From: Syntrophaceae bacterium
Lineage (GTDB): Bacteria > Desulfobacterota > Syntrophorhabdia > Syntrophorhabdales > WCHB1-27
Assembly: GCA_003165115.1 (NCBI GenBank)
Contig: PLSJ01000511.1
Span: 16,839-22,031, forward strand
Reading direction: 5' to 3'
DNA: 5,193 nucleotides
Part shown: piece by piece, positions 1-5,193 of the stretch
Layout: each line of letters begins with the position of its first letter
How positions within the stretch are numbered: the first letter of the stretch is position 1
Notes under the pieces: generated by a model
Told to the model about the DNA's origin: nothing
Database searches by the model: none
Seen by the model: only the letters and a program-made list of their open reading frames with translations
Translations under genes and position numbers: made by a program

Positions 1-246
1 GTCGGCGTTGCAGATCACGTATTTCTCATCTCCCCGGCCCGAACGGGCGAGCTCCCATTTGGCGCCGCACGGAAATCCGGCCCCTCCACGGCCCCGGAGG
101 TTCGAGGCTTTTATCTCGGCGATGACCTTTTCGGGGCCCATCTCCCTGGCCTTCGCTAACGCCTGAAAGCCCCCGCGCTTCACGAAAAGGGAGATGTCCG
201 TCGGGTCGATTGCCTCGCAGTGCCGCAGAACGATGCTCTCGCTCAT
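1..246 (-). CDS. NuoF-type NADH-binding flavoprotein subunit (3' partial)
   Basis: The first 82 codons are present; the gene runs off the window at base 1. The ATG (246-244) overlaps the upstream TGA as ATGA, and a strong purine-rich site (GGAGGGGAGGG, 261-251) ends four bases before it, so translation is probably coupled. The sequence LRGRGGAGFPCGAKW (50-64) is the glycine-rich FMN/NADH-binding signature of NuoF, HndC, HoxF and formate dehydrogenase beta subunits, and KYVICNAD (75-82) is the conserved segment after it. NuoF oxidises NADH (or reduces NAD+) through FMN and passes electrons to the NuoE-type [2Fe-2S] domain, which here is fused in the preceding gene. Unlike many bifurcating-hydrogenase beta subunits, this one starts directly with the flavin region and has no N-terminal thioredoxin-like [2Fe-2S] domain. 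Whether it has C-terminal ferredoxin clusters cannot be seen. The family assignment is secure; the role of the whole complex is not. Confidence 0.93.
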   Translation of the reverse strand, partial: MSESIVLRHCEAIDPTDISLFVKRGGFQALAKAREMGPEKVIAEIKASNLRGRGGAGFPCGAKWELARSGRGDEKYVICNAD

Positions 247-1370
247 GACGCCCTCCCCTCCATGTCCCGGTAGGACTTCAGGATATCGGCGATTTTCGCC
301 GGGTTAAGGTTCCCGTAAACAATATCGTCGATAAGCATGGCAGGGGCCTCGTCACACGCCCCGATGCAATTGGTCAGCTCGAAGGAGAACCTGTTGTCGG
401 GGGTGGTTTGACCGGGGATGATGCCGATGGTCCGGGCAACGGCCTCAATGATCGTGGGGGCGTTCTTCAGGTAGCAGGGGAGGCTCTTGCATATCCTGAT
501 CACGTGGGCGCCCCGGCGTCCGGTGGAGAGGAAGGCGTAGAAGCTCGCCACCCCGTAAACCTCACTCTCGGGAAGGCCGAGGTCGGAGGCGATCCCGCTC
601 ATGTACGCCTCCGAGAGAAAACCTTCCGTTCTCTGCCCGGCTTTGAGGAGGTCGAGGAGTTTTTGGCGGCTGCCATTCTCCGGCGCGGGCACGGGGGCCT
701 TGGGCTTTCTTGGGGCGCCTTCTCTCTTTTTTACGCCTTCGGGCCACATGAGGGCGCTCGTGGGGCAGTAGTCGATGCAGATACCGCAGTCCCTGCATGC
801 CTCTTTGTTGAGGGGTATATCGTAGTCCACCACCACTTTCGAGGCAAAGCCCCGATAGGCCATGCCGTAGATATGCTGTCCGGCGATCTCTGTGCAGGCG
901 CGGATGCACTTTCTGCAGAGGATGCAGCGGGACATGTCCCGGAGGATATAGGGGCTCTTTTCCGGTCCGTAGAGGCGGCGGCGCTTGACCTGAAATCGGG
1001 GAGGGCCTGCCTCCATGTCGGACGCGAGCCTGTGGAGCCCGCACTCCCTCGCCTCCGTATCGGTCACGCAGGAGCCCGTATGCCCCGCAAGAAGCAGCTC
1101 TATCGTTGCCCGGCGGGCCTCCGTCACCCTTGCGGAACGGGTCTGGATAACCATGCCCTCCGCAATGGGGGTGTGACAGGAACCCACCAGGGTCCGGGAG
1201 CCCTGCACCTCCACCACGCAGACCCGGCAGTTGCCGGAAGGTGTGATGCCCTCTTCGTGGCAAAGCCTGGGGATCTCGATGCCCACCTTTTCTGCCGCCT
1301 CCAGGATGGTCGTCCCCGGAAGGCCGCTTACCTTCGTGCCGTCGATCGTAAGGGTTATGCGCTGTTCCAT
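243..1370 (-). CDS. NuoG N-terminal/NuoE fusion, multi-cluster iron-sulfur subunit of an NADH-linked oxidoreductase
   Basis: This 375-residue protein starts at ATG (1370-1368) with GGTGAGG five bases upstream; its TGA overlaps the next gene's ATG. Domains in order: a plant-type [2Fe-2S] ferredoxin (1-80; Cys37, Cys48, Cys51, Cys65); a NuoG His-Cys cluster region (about 85-125; His97, Cys101, Asp104, Cys110); a double [4Fe-4S] ferredoxin (Cys149/152/155/159 and Cys192/195/198/202); a Lys/Pro-rich linker (213-233); and a complete NuoE-type unit (235-370), with the helical segment ending LPESEVYGVASFY and thioredoxin-like [2Fe-2S] ligands Cys294, Cys299, Cys335 and Cys339. Up to five clusters could carry electrons between a NuoF flavoprotein and a partner enzyme. 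The His-Cys motif has Asp where the family normally has Cys. It has no NuoG molybdopterin-like or hydrogenase H-cluster domain, so it is neither a whole NuoG nor HydA/HndD. It is probably cytoplasmic, as no signal peptide or membrane segment is seen. Confidence 0.93.
   Translation of the reverse strand: MEQRITLTIDGTKVSGLPGTTILEAAEKVGIEIPRLCHEEGITPSGNCRVCVVEVQGSRTLVGSCHTPIAEGMVIQTRSARVTEARRATIELLLAGHTGSCVTDTEARECGLHRLASDMEAGPPRFQVKRRRLYGPEKSPYILRDMSRCILCRKCIRACTEIAGQHIYGMAYRGFASKVVVDYDIPLNKEACRDCGICIDYCPTSALMWPEGVKKREGAPRKPKAPVPAPENGSRQKLLDLLKAGQRTEGFLSEAYMSGIASDLGLPESEVYGVASFYAFLSTGRRGAHVIRICKSLPCYLKNAPTIIEAVARTIGIIPGQTTPDNRFSFELTNCIGACDEAPAMLIDDIVYGNLNPAKIADILKSYRDMEGRAS
251..261 (-). promoter_or_regulatory. 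Strong ribosome binding site for the NuoF-type gene, inside the preceding gene
   Basis: GGAGGGGAGGG (261-251 on the minus strand) lies within the last codons of the NuoG/NuoE fusion and ends four bases before the NuoF ATG. Together with the ATGA overlap, it supports coupled translation of the two subunits in similar amounts. Confidence 0.65.
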
Positions 1371-1445
1371 GATTACCTCACCCGATTCGTTGATGTCGCC
1401 TCGCCATTCCTCGCGCTTCAGGGCACCTTCGGGCCCGGCTTAAAT

Positions 1446-2060
1446 TCAGGTGATATCCCAACACCGCAGCAGGCTCTCCGAATCGACCACCTGGCCGAAA
1501 TACGTATCGATGGTCGAGAGCGACCACTTCTTCGCCTCGGCGGACGTCGCTTCGGTCAGGTCCGAGGGCACCACTATGAAGTACTCCCGCATGAAGCCGT
1601 CCCTCACCGTTGACTCGACGCAGACGTTCGTGGCGAGCCCGGTGACGATCAGGGTTTTCACATCCCTGGAACGAAGGAACTGATCCAGGTATGTCGTCAC
1701 AAACCCCGAATATTTATACTTGGAGATAACCGCCTCTCCCTCCCGGGGGATGACCCCGTAGAAATCGGCGAATGCCGGGTCGTACCTTCTCTCGATGCCG
1801 AGCCGCTCGTAAAGCTCCGCCGACACCCTCGACGAGAGGTCCGGCGCTTTGGTCATTTTCAAGTGTACGATATATTTCAGGACCCCGCGGGCCTTGTCGA
1901 GGAACCGGTTGAGCCGTATGACAAGGTCCTGGGCCGGTGCCACGTCAAAGCCCCTTCGATGAAAGGTCCCCCCTTCGCAGCAATAGTCTTTCTGCATATC
2001 GATGACGATAAAGGCCGTCGACGCCGGATCGACTTTGGCTTTCAGCTTGTCCTGGTCCAT
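1446..2060 (-). CDS. Isochorismatase-superfamily cysteine hydrolase, RutB-like
   Basis: The ATG at 2060-2058 gives 204 residues, with GAGGA nine bases upstream. A GTG at 2066 (206 aa) is possible but only three bases from that site, and an in-frame TGA lies just above it. The stop is TGA (1448-1446). The catalytic triad of the superfamily is visible: Asp21 in AFIVIDMQKDYC, Lys114 in ISKYKYSGF and Cys147 in TGLATNVCVESTVRDGF, including the segment before the Cys that forms the usual cis-peptide. These enzymes hydrolyse C-N bonds of amides or ureides (some cleave the vinyl ether of isochorismate). The stretches YSGF...LRSR, ATNVCVESTVRDGF, EYF.VV and IDTYFG resemble E. coli RutB (ureidoacrylate amidohydrolase) as I remember it, more than nicotinamidase or EntB. 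No other rut gene is visible, so the real substrate is open; biuret or another small amide is possible. The gene sits about 100 bases after the thiolase, probably in the same transcript. Confidence 0.92.
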   Translation of the reverse strand: MDQDKLKAKVDPASTAFIVIDMQKDYCCEGGTFHRRGFDVAPAQDLVIRLNRFLDKARGVLKYIVHLKMTKAPDLSSRVSAELYERLGIERRYDPAFADFYGVIPREGEAVISKYKYSGFVTTYLDQFLRSRDVKTLIVTGLATNVCVESTVRDGFMREYFIVVPSDLTEATSAEAKKWSLSTIDTYFGQVVDSESLLRCWDIT

Positions 2061-2069
2061 ATACACCCG

Positions 2070-2074
2070 TCCTC
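2070..2074 (-). promoter_or_regulatory. Ribosome binding site GAGGA that favours the ATG start of the RutB-like hydrolase
   Basis: GAGGA (2074-2070 on the minus strand) is nine bases from the ATG at 2060 but only three from the GTG at 2066. Nine is within the normal range and three is too short, so the ATG is preferred. Confidence 0.55.
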
Positions 2075-2159
2075 ACGGCAAATCCCCGGAAAAGCGCTCC
2101 CTGGATGTTCGGGTCGATACGCGCGCTCCTCATCGGGTCTGTGTGTCACATCGTTCGTG

Positions 2160-3356
2160 TTATTTCGATCTTTCGCTGCCTACCACCACGCAGCTCCCGA
2201 TGCCGGCTCCCGCGTTCCCTCCCAGGTTGTGGGTCAACCCCAGCCGGGGGTTCTTCACCTGGCGCGGGCCCGCCTTGCCCTGGAGCTGCTTATACACCTC
2301 GTACATCATCCTGAGACCGCTGGCGCCGAGGGGGTGGCCGAAGCACTTTAACCCGCCATCGGTGTTTACTGGCAGCTCACCCGACAGCGTGAAAGTCCCG
2401 GCGTCTATGTCCTCTTTCGCCCGCCCCCTGGGGCTGAATCCCAAATCCTCGTAGAGGATCAATTCGTGACAGGTGAAGCAGTCGTGGACTTCGGCGATGC
2501 TGATCTCCTTTCTCGGGTCCTTGACCCCTGCCTCCGCATACGCTTGCCTGGAGGCGAGGACGTTCTCTTCTATGTGAACATAATCGTAGTCCGGTCTCAT
2601 GGAGCCCTGGCGGGCCCCTACGGTGATGCCCAGCCCCTTGATATAGATCGGGTCGGCCCTGAAGCTCTTCGCCATGTCCGCCCGGGTCACTATGGCGGCG
2701 GCGGCGCCGTCGCTCACCCCGCAGCAATCGAACAGGCCGAGGGGCCACGCCACGATAGGCGCCTTCATCACCTGTTCCACCGTCAGCCTGTTTTGAAAAT
2801 GCGCTTTGGGGTTCAGGCTGCCGTTGTAGTGGTTCTTCACCGCAATTTCCGCAAGGAGCCTCTTCCCTTCATGGGGGTCCAGATTATATTGGTTGAAATA
2901 CCTCGTTCCCAGGTAGGCGAAGGATGCCGGCGCGCTGTAGCCCGAGCCGATGCTCGAAGTACCGTCCGGATTATCGCCGATGATGGCCGGACCTTTTACC
3001 CCCGTCTGTCCCGAATCTTTGAGCTTCTCCACCCCTATGGCCAGGGCGACGTCGCATATGCCCGCCGCTACGGCGTAGCTCGCGGCCCTGAGCGCCTCGG
3101 TGCCCGTGGCGCACATGTTTTCGACCCGCGTCATCGGGATGTGCTGGAGCCCGAGGGGAGACATGGTGAGGGCAGTCATGCCCGAAAAGACCGTGCCGAG
3201 CCAGGCTGCCTGAATATCCTTCGGCTCTACCCCGGCATCCTGAAACGCCTCGTAAGCCGCTTCAACGAGGAGGTCTTCCACGCCCATATCCCATCTTTCG
3301 CCAAACTTAGTACAACCCATGCCGATGATAGCTATTTTATCGCGGAAGCTCTCCAT
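2160..3356 (-). CDS. Thiolase family protein, SCP-x type (acetyl-CoA C-acyltransferase-like)
   Basis: This 398-residue protein has the normal length for SCP-x-type thiolases. The ATG (3356-3354) follows GGGAGGGA at a four-base spacing; the stop is TAA (2162-2160). Thiolases cleave 3-oxoacyl-CoA with CoA, or run the reverse Claisen condensation, in the cytoplasm. Visible signatures are VENMCATGTEAL (78-89) with nucleophile Cys82, LFDCCGVSDGAAAAIV (208-223), the active-site EVHDCFTCHEL (289-299) with His291, and GGLKCFGHPLGASG (334-347) with His341. The C-terminal loop reads THNLGGNAGAG (375-385) and lacks the second Cys of degradative thiolases, as is usual in the SCP-x branch. The catalytic set therefore looks complete. 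The gene lies 28 bases after the HMG-CoA-synthase-like/DUF35 gene, as expected for a thiolase that needs a DUF35 partner, for example BbsAB of benzylsuccinate degradation or archaeal acetoacetyl-CoA thiolase. Substrate and physiological direction are not evident. Confidence 0.93.
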   Translation of the reverse strand: MESFRDKIAIIGMGCTKFGERWDMGVEDLLVEAAYEAFQDAGVEPKDIQAAWLGTVFSGMTALTMSPLGLQHIPMTRVENMCATGTEALRAASYAVAAGICDVALAIGVEKLKDSGQTGVKGPAIIGDNPDGTSSIGSGYSAPASFAYLGTRYFNQYNLDPHEGKRLLAEIAVKNHYNGSLNPKAHFQNRLTVEQVMKAPIVAWPLGLFDCCGVSDGAAAAIVTRADMAKSFRADPIYIKGLGITVGARQGSMRPDYDYVHIEENVLASRQAYAEAGVKDPRKEISIAEVHDCFTCHELILYEDLGFSPRGRAKEDIDAGTFTLSGELPVNTDGGLKCFGHPLGASGLRMMYEVYKQLQGKAGPRQVKNPRLGLTHNLGGNAGAGIGSCVVVGSERSK

Positions 3357-3384
3357 TAAATCCCTCCCCTTGGTTATTCGCGGC

Positions 3385-4821
3385 CTATTGCGCGAGCGGC
3401 GTCGCTTTCCAGAAATAATTGACTATCCCTTTACCCTGGGAGAGTTTTCTGAACGTCATCGCCACCGGCATGCCTATTGCGACCTTGTCCAGGTCGTAGT
3501 CGGTCAGTTCACAGATAAGCCTGCCGCCTCCGTCGAAATCGACGACGCCGTTAAGGCCGGGAGGGTTCTTCGTGGGCTGTAGGTGGTCTATCGCATAGGT
3601 AAAGAGTTTCCCTGTCTTGTCGGAAAACTTGTACGTGTCAAACGTATCTTTCGACTGACAGGCCACGCACACCCGTATCGTTTGACCGATAGGGTGTATC
3701 TGCGGAGTCCCGCATTTTTTGCATTTCACCCCGTAAAGGGCGGAAACCGTCCTTCGCTCCCTCCACCGGACGGCCAACGAAGGCTCGGCCCTCTCCGGCA
3801 GGCTTGACGCCTCGAAGGGAAGCAGGTCGCGCCAGTCGAGATAGGTCCCGTATGCTATCGACCTCTTTTTCGCAATCCTGTCTCTCATCTTTAACCTGCC
3901 GCGGATCCGGCCTATCTCCTCGGTCACCCGGAATATGAAAGCGTCGGCGCCGTCGCCATAGTTCGCAAAGAGGATCCTGTCCCCCGGCGCCGCCTCCTCC
4001 AGCGCTGCCACGAGCATGAGGAGGGCCGCGGGTGTGCCCGTGTCTCCTATGTCCGTGAGCAGGGGGTCCTGGACCTGGGCTTTGTCAAAGCCCAGGCTTT
4101 TGGCGAGATGGGCATGCCGTCTGCTGTCGGATGCCGCCAACACGACCCTGGAGCAATCTCCCGGCTTGAGCGAACACGACTTCAACACTTCTGAAATGGC
4201 TTCCTGCATGGTGGGCAGATAGCCGACTTCGTCAACGAACCGCCCTTCTCCGGACCGCACAAAGGCGTCATTGCCGGTCCTCCACTCGTCCGTAAAGTCG
4301 CTGAAGAGGGAGTAACTCCCCACAATATCCGCAAGGACGCCGGTTGAGCCGATCATGATCGCCGCCGCGCCGTCTCCGAGGCTTTGTTCGAATTTTCCAC
4401 GGGGGGCGCCCATGCGGCAGTCGGCGGCGGCCAGCAGCACTAGCTCGGCCGAGCCGCCCTTCACCGCGTCTATGGCCGATTTCATTGCCGTCGTCCCGGC
4501 CCTCAGCGAACCAGTGAAGTCGGCCGTGTGGCATCTCCTGTCCAGGTCGATGACGCCGGCTATCACGGCCGCGTGTTGTTTCTCTCTATAAGGACCCGTG
4601 GTAGTGGCAAAATAGCATGCCTCCGGCCCTCTGTCGCTTCCCTTCATACAGTCCAGGGCCGCGGCCACGGCCATCGTGACGCTGTCCTCGTCGTAGCCCG
4701 CCACGGCTTTGCCCCCCGCGGTCCCCTTTACCCGCCACATTTTGCCTATTTCTTCTCCGCTCAGCCAGTACAAAGGGATATAGGCCCCTATCGACGTGAT
4801 TCCCGCCATTCCTCCTCCCAT
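3385..4821 (-). CDS. HMG-CoA synthase-like protein fused to a DUF35 (zinc-ribbon/OB-fold) domain
   Basis: The chosen ATG (4821-4819) gives 478 residues, ends at TAG (3387-3385) and has AAGG seven bases upstream. A GTG at 4839 (484 aa) and an ATG at 4809 (474 aa, beginning MAGITSIGAYIPLYWL as homologues often do) are alternatives. Residues 5-300 form a thiolase-fold condensing-enzyme domain of the HMG-CoA synthase type: GITSIGAYIPLYWL near the start, DEDSVTMAVAAALDCM (44-59), and PGDRILFANYGDGADAFIFR (279-298). About residues 350-478 form DUF35, with a zinc ribbon CKKC (367-370) and CVAC (385-388) followed by an OB fold. Compared with archaeal HMG-CoA synthases recalled from memory, the catalytic Glu, Cys and His positions hold Thr74, Leu106 and Ala229, so normal condensation is doubtful. 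The thiolase gene follows after 28 bases. DUF35 proteins typically bind thiolases or their relatives and acyl-CoA, so a complex with the neighbour is likely. Its true reaction is unknown. Confidence 0.9.
   Translation of the reverse strand: MGGGMAGITSIGAYIPLYWLSGEEIGKMWRVKGTAGGKAVAGYDEDSVTMAVAAALDCMKGSDRGPEACYFATTTGPYREKQHAAVIAGVIDLDRRCHTADFTGSLRAGTTAMKSAIDAVKGGSAELVLLAAADCRMGAPRGKFEQSLGDGAAAIMIGSTGVLADIVGSYSLFSDFTDEWRTGNDAFVRSGEGRFVDEVGYLPTMQEAISEVLKSCSLKPGDCSRVVLAASDSRRHAHLAKSLGFDKAQVQDPLLTDIGDTGTPAALLMLVAALEEAAPGDRILFANYGDGADAFIFRVTEEIGRIRGRLKMRDRIAKKRSIAYGTYLDWRDLLPFEASSLPERAEPSLAVRWRERRTVSALYGVKCKKCGTPQIHPIGQTIRVCVACQSKDTFDTYKFSDKTGKLFTYAIDHLQPTKNPPGLNGVVDFDGGGRLICELTDYDLDKVAIGMPVAMTFRKLSQGKGIVNYFWKATPLAQ
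4810..4819 (-). promoter_or_regulatory. Internal ribosome-binding-like GGGAGGAGGA before an alternative start
   Basis: On the minus strand the bases after the AT of the first ATG read GGGAGGAGGA and run straight into a second in-frame ATG (4809-4807). This is a strong anti-Shine-Dalgarno match, but its core GGAGG is only about four bases from the second ATG, closer than ideal. It makes the shorter 474-residue start of the HMG-CoA-synthase-like protein plausible, and that start best matches the usual MxGI beginning of the family. Confidence 0.45.
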
Positions 4822-4822
4822 C

Positions 4823-4852
4823 GTTTCACCTTCCCTCACCTTCCTTCACCTT
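4823..4852 (-). repeat. Three tandem 10-base units carrying Shine-Dalgarno-like AAGGTGA
   Basis: Read on the minus strand, 4852-4823 is AAGGTGAAGG, AAGGTGAGGG, AAGGTGAAAC: three near-identical 10-base units directly before the ATG at 4821. Each holds an AAGG that could pair with 16S rRNA. A GTG candidate start (4839) falls inside the middle unit. The array may simply be a purine-rich leader, or it may tune translation of the HMG-CoA-synthase-like gene. Confidence 0.6.
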
Positions 4853-4919
4853 TCCTCGATCCGCGACAAGCGGCGAATGAGGGGGATTCTCACCATCCGT
4901 TTCCCGAATGCGCCAGGGC

Positions 4920-5193
4920 TTACTTGTCCAGAATGAACACTATGCCCCGGTCGCCATCGACCCTTATCTTCTGGCCGGTCTTGATCTTCCGTGTCGCTTC
5001 CACACAGCCCGACACACAAGGGACTCCGAACTCCCGCGCCATGATTACGGGATGGGAAAGAGCGCCTCCTCCATCGGTGACGAGCCCCTTGATGACGCTG
5101 AAAACGACCGTCCATGACGCCGATGTGCCCGGCGCGACCAGTATCTCCCCGGGCTGTATCTGGGAGAGTTGATCGAAGCTCAGGATGACCCGG
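4920..5193 (-). CDS. PEP-utilizing enzyme, C-terminal swivelling phosphohistidine domain (5' partial)
   Basis: Only the last 90 codons are present; the 5' part lies beyond the window and the gene ends at a TAA (4922-4920). The reading frame starts at base 5192 and runs open to that stop. The visible protein is the mobile phosphohistidine domain of the PEP synthase / pyruvate phosphate dikinase superfamily. It shows LVAPGTSASW (visible residues 18-27), then TDGGGALSHPVIMAREFGVP (39-58), whose His47 is the expected phospho-carrier, and it ends in VDGDRGIVFIL (78-88). In this family the domain carries phosphate between a PEP or ATP site and a substrate site. Candidates include PEP synthase, rifampicin-phosphotransferase-like enzymes and the phenylphosphate synthase subunits of anaerobic phenol degraders; the missing N-terminus prevents a choice. 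The next gene starts about 98 bases downstream on the same strand. The family call is firm, the substrate unknown. Confidence 0.88.
   Translation of the reverse strand, partial: RVILSFDQLSQIQPGEILVAPGTSASWTVVFSVIKGLVTDGGGALSHPVIMAREFGVPCVSGCVEATRKIKTGQKIRVDGDRGIVFILDK

Noticed and set aside
243..1370. Annotation as an [FeFe]-hydrogenase large subunit (HydA/HndD) or full-length NuoG.
   Set aside because: After the two 4Fe clusters the protein goes into a NuoE domain; there are no H-cluster motifs and no molybdopterin-type domain.
1421..1436. A possible hairpin (GGGCCC-GAAG-GTGCCC on the minus strand) between the hydrolase and the iron-sulfur gene, considered as a terminator.
   Set aside because: The stem is six pairs with a mismatch and no T-run follows, so it does not look like an intrinsic terminator; it may still be a weak RNA processing or attenuation structure.
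408..1613. A 401-codon open frame on the plus strand opposite the NuoG/NuoE fusion.
   Set aside because: Its translation shows no recognisable domain and is rich in Gly, Ala, His and Arg as expected from the complement of a GC-rich gene. The minus-strand protein has clear cluster motifs throughout, so this is a shadow.
2142..2150. TGTGTCACA, considered as a CRP/FNR-like operator upstream of the hydrolase.
   Set aside because: CRP and FNR sites need about six bases between the half sites; here there is one. No promoter elements lie near it.
2160..3356. Annotation of the thiolase as a steroid-type aldolase (Ltp2-like).
   Set aside because: The nucleophilic Cys82 and both His motifs are present, which fits a true thiolase rather than the Cys-less aldolase branch.
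2466..3359. A 297-codon plus-strand frame opposite the thiolase.
   Set aside because: No motif is visible and it lies entirely over a gene with thiolase active-site signatures.
4862..4880. A small inverted repeat (CCGC-TTGTC-GCGG, minus strand) in the gap after the PEP-utilizing gene, considered as a terminator.
   Set aside because: The four-base stem has no T-run after it and is easily expected by chance at this GC content.
4846..5115. An 89-codon minus-strand frame starting MDGRF.
   Set aside because: It is a different frame of the PEP-utilizing domain; the frame ending at 4920 contains the phosphohistidine motif and the conserved C-terminus.
4528..5172. A 214-codon plus-strand frame across the HMG-CoA-synthase-like gene start and the PEP-utilizing domain.
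   Set aside because: It spans two well-supported minus-strand genes and their gap and shows no family features.

Overview
The window reads as part of a catabolic or redox locus from a strict anaerobe. GC content is high (roughly 60% by eye). The iron-sulfur flavoprotein genes, the thiolase with its OB-fold/zinc-ribbon partner and the PEP-utilizing domain suggest a Desulfobacterota/Syntrophorhabdus-like bacterium. That placement is an inference from gene style; there is no rRNA or other marker here. All six genes lie on the minus strand, so transcription runs from high to low coordinates. No gene-free stretch exceeds about 100 bases.

In transcription order: (1) 5193-4920, the C-terminal 90 residues of a PEP-utilizing phosphotransferase (swivelling phosphohistidine domain), cut by the window edge. 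(2) 4821-3385, an HMG-CoA-synthase-like protein fused to a C-terminal DUF35 zinc-ribbon/OB domain. (3) 3356-2160, an SCP-x-type thiolase. (4) 2060-1446, a cysteine hydrolase of the isochorismatase superfamily that closely resembles RutB ureidoacrylate hydrolases. (5) 1370-243, an iron-sulfur protein that fuses the N-terminal part of NuoG to a whole NuoE-type domain. (6) 246-1, the start of a NuoF-type flavoprotein, cut by the window edge. Genes 5 and 6 overlap by ATGA. Genes 2 and 3 are 28 bases apart. The other gaps are 75 to about 100 bases, with good ribosome binding sites and no convincing terminator or promoter.

Two functional units stand out. Genes 2 and 3 look like a bacterial counterpart of the archaeal thiolase/DUF35/HMG-CoA synthase assembly, with DUF35 fused to the synthase-like subunit. 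By my alignment from memory, the synthase-like half has lost all three catalytic residues of HMG-CoA synthase (Glu, Cys, His), while the thiolase keeps its Cys and His. The pair may therefore be a working thiolase with a non-condensing or repurposed partner. Genes 5 and 6 form an NADH-oxidising diaphorase module (NuoE/F plus the ferredoxin part of NuoG) of the kind found in NADH/ferredoxin-linked, often electron-bifurcating, enzymes; the catalytic partner is not in the window. Together with the PEP-dependent domain upstream, the locus would suit anaerobic activation and thiolytic breakdown of an organic acid, ketone or aromatic compound. The substrate cannot be read from the sequence.
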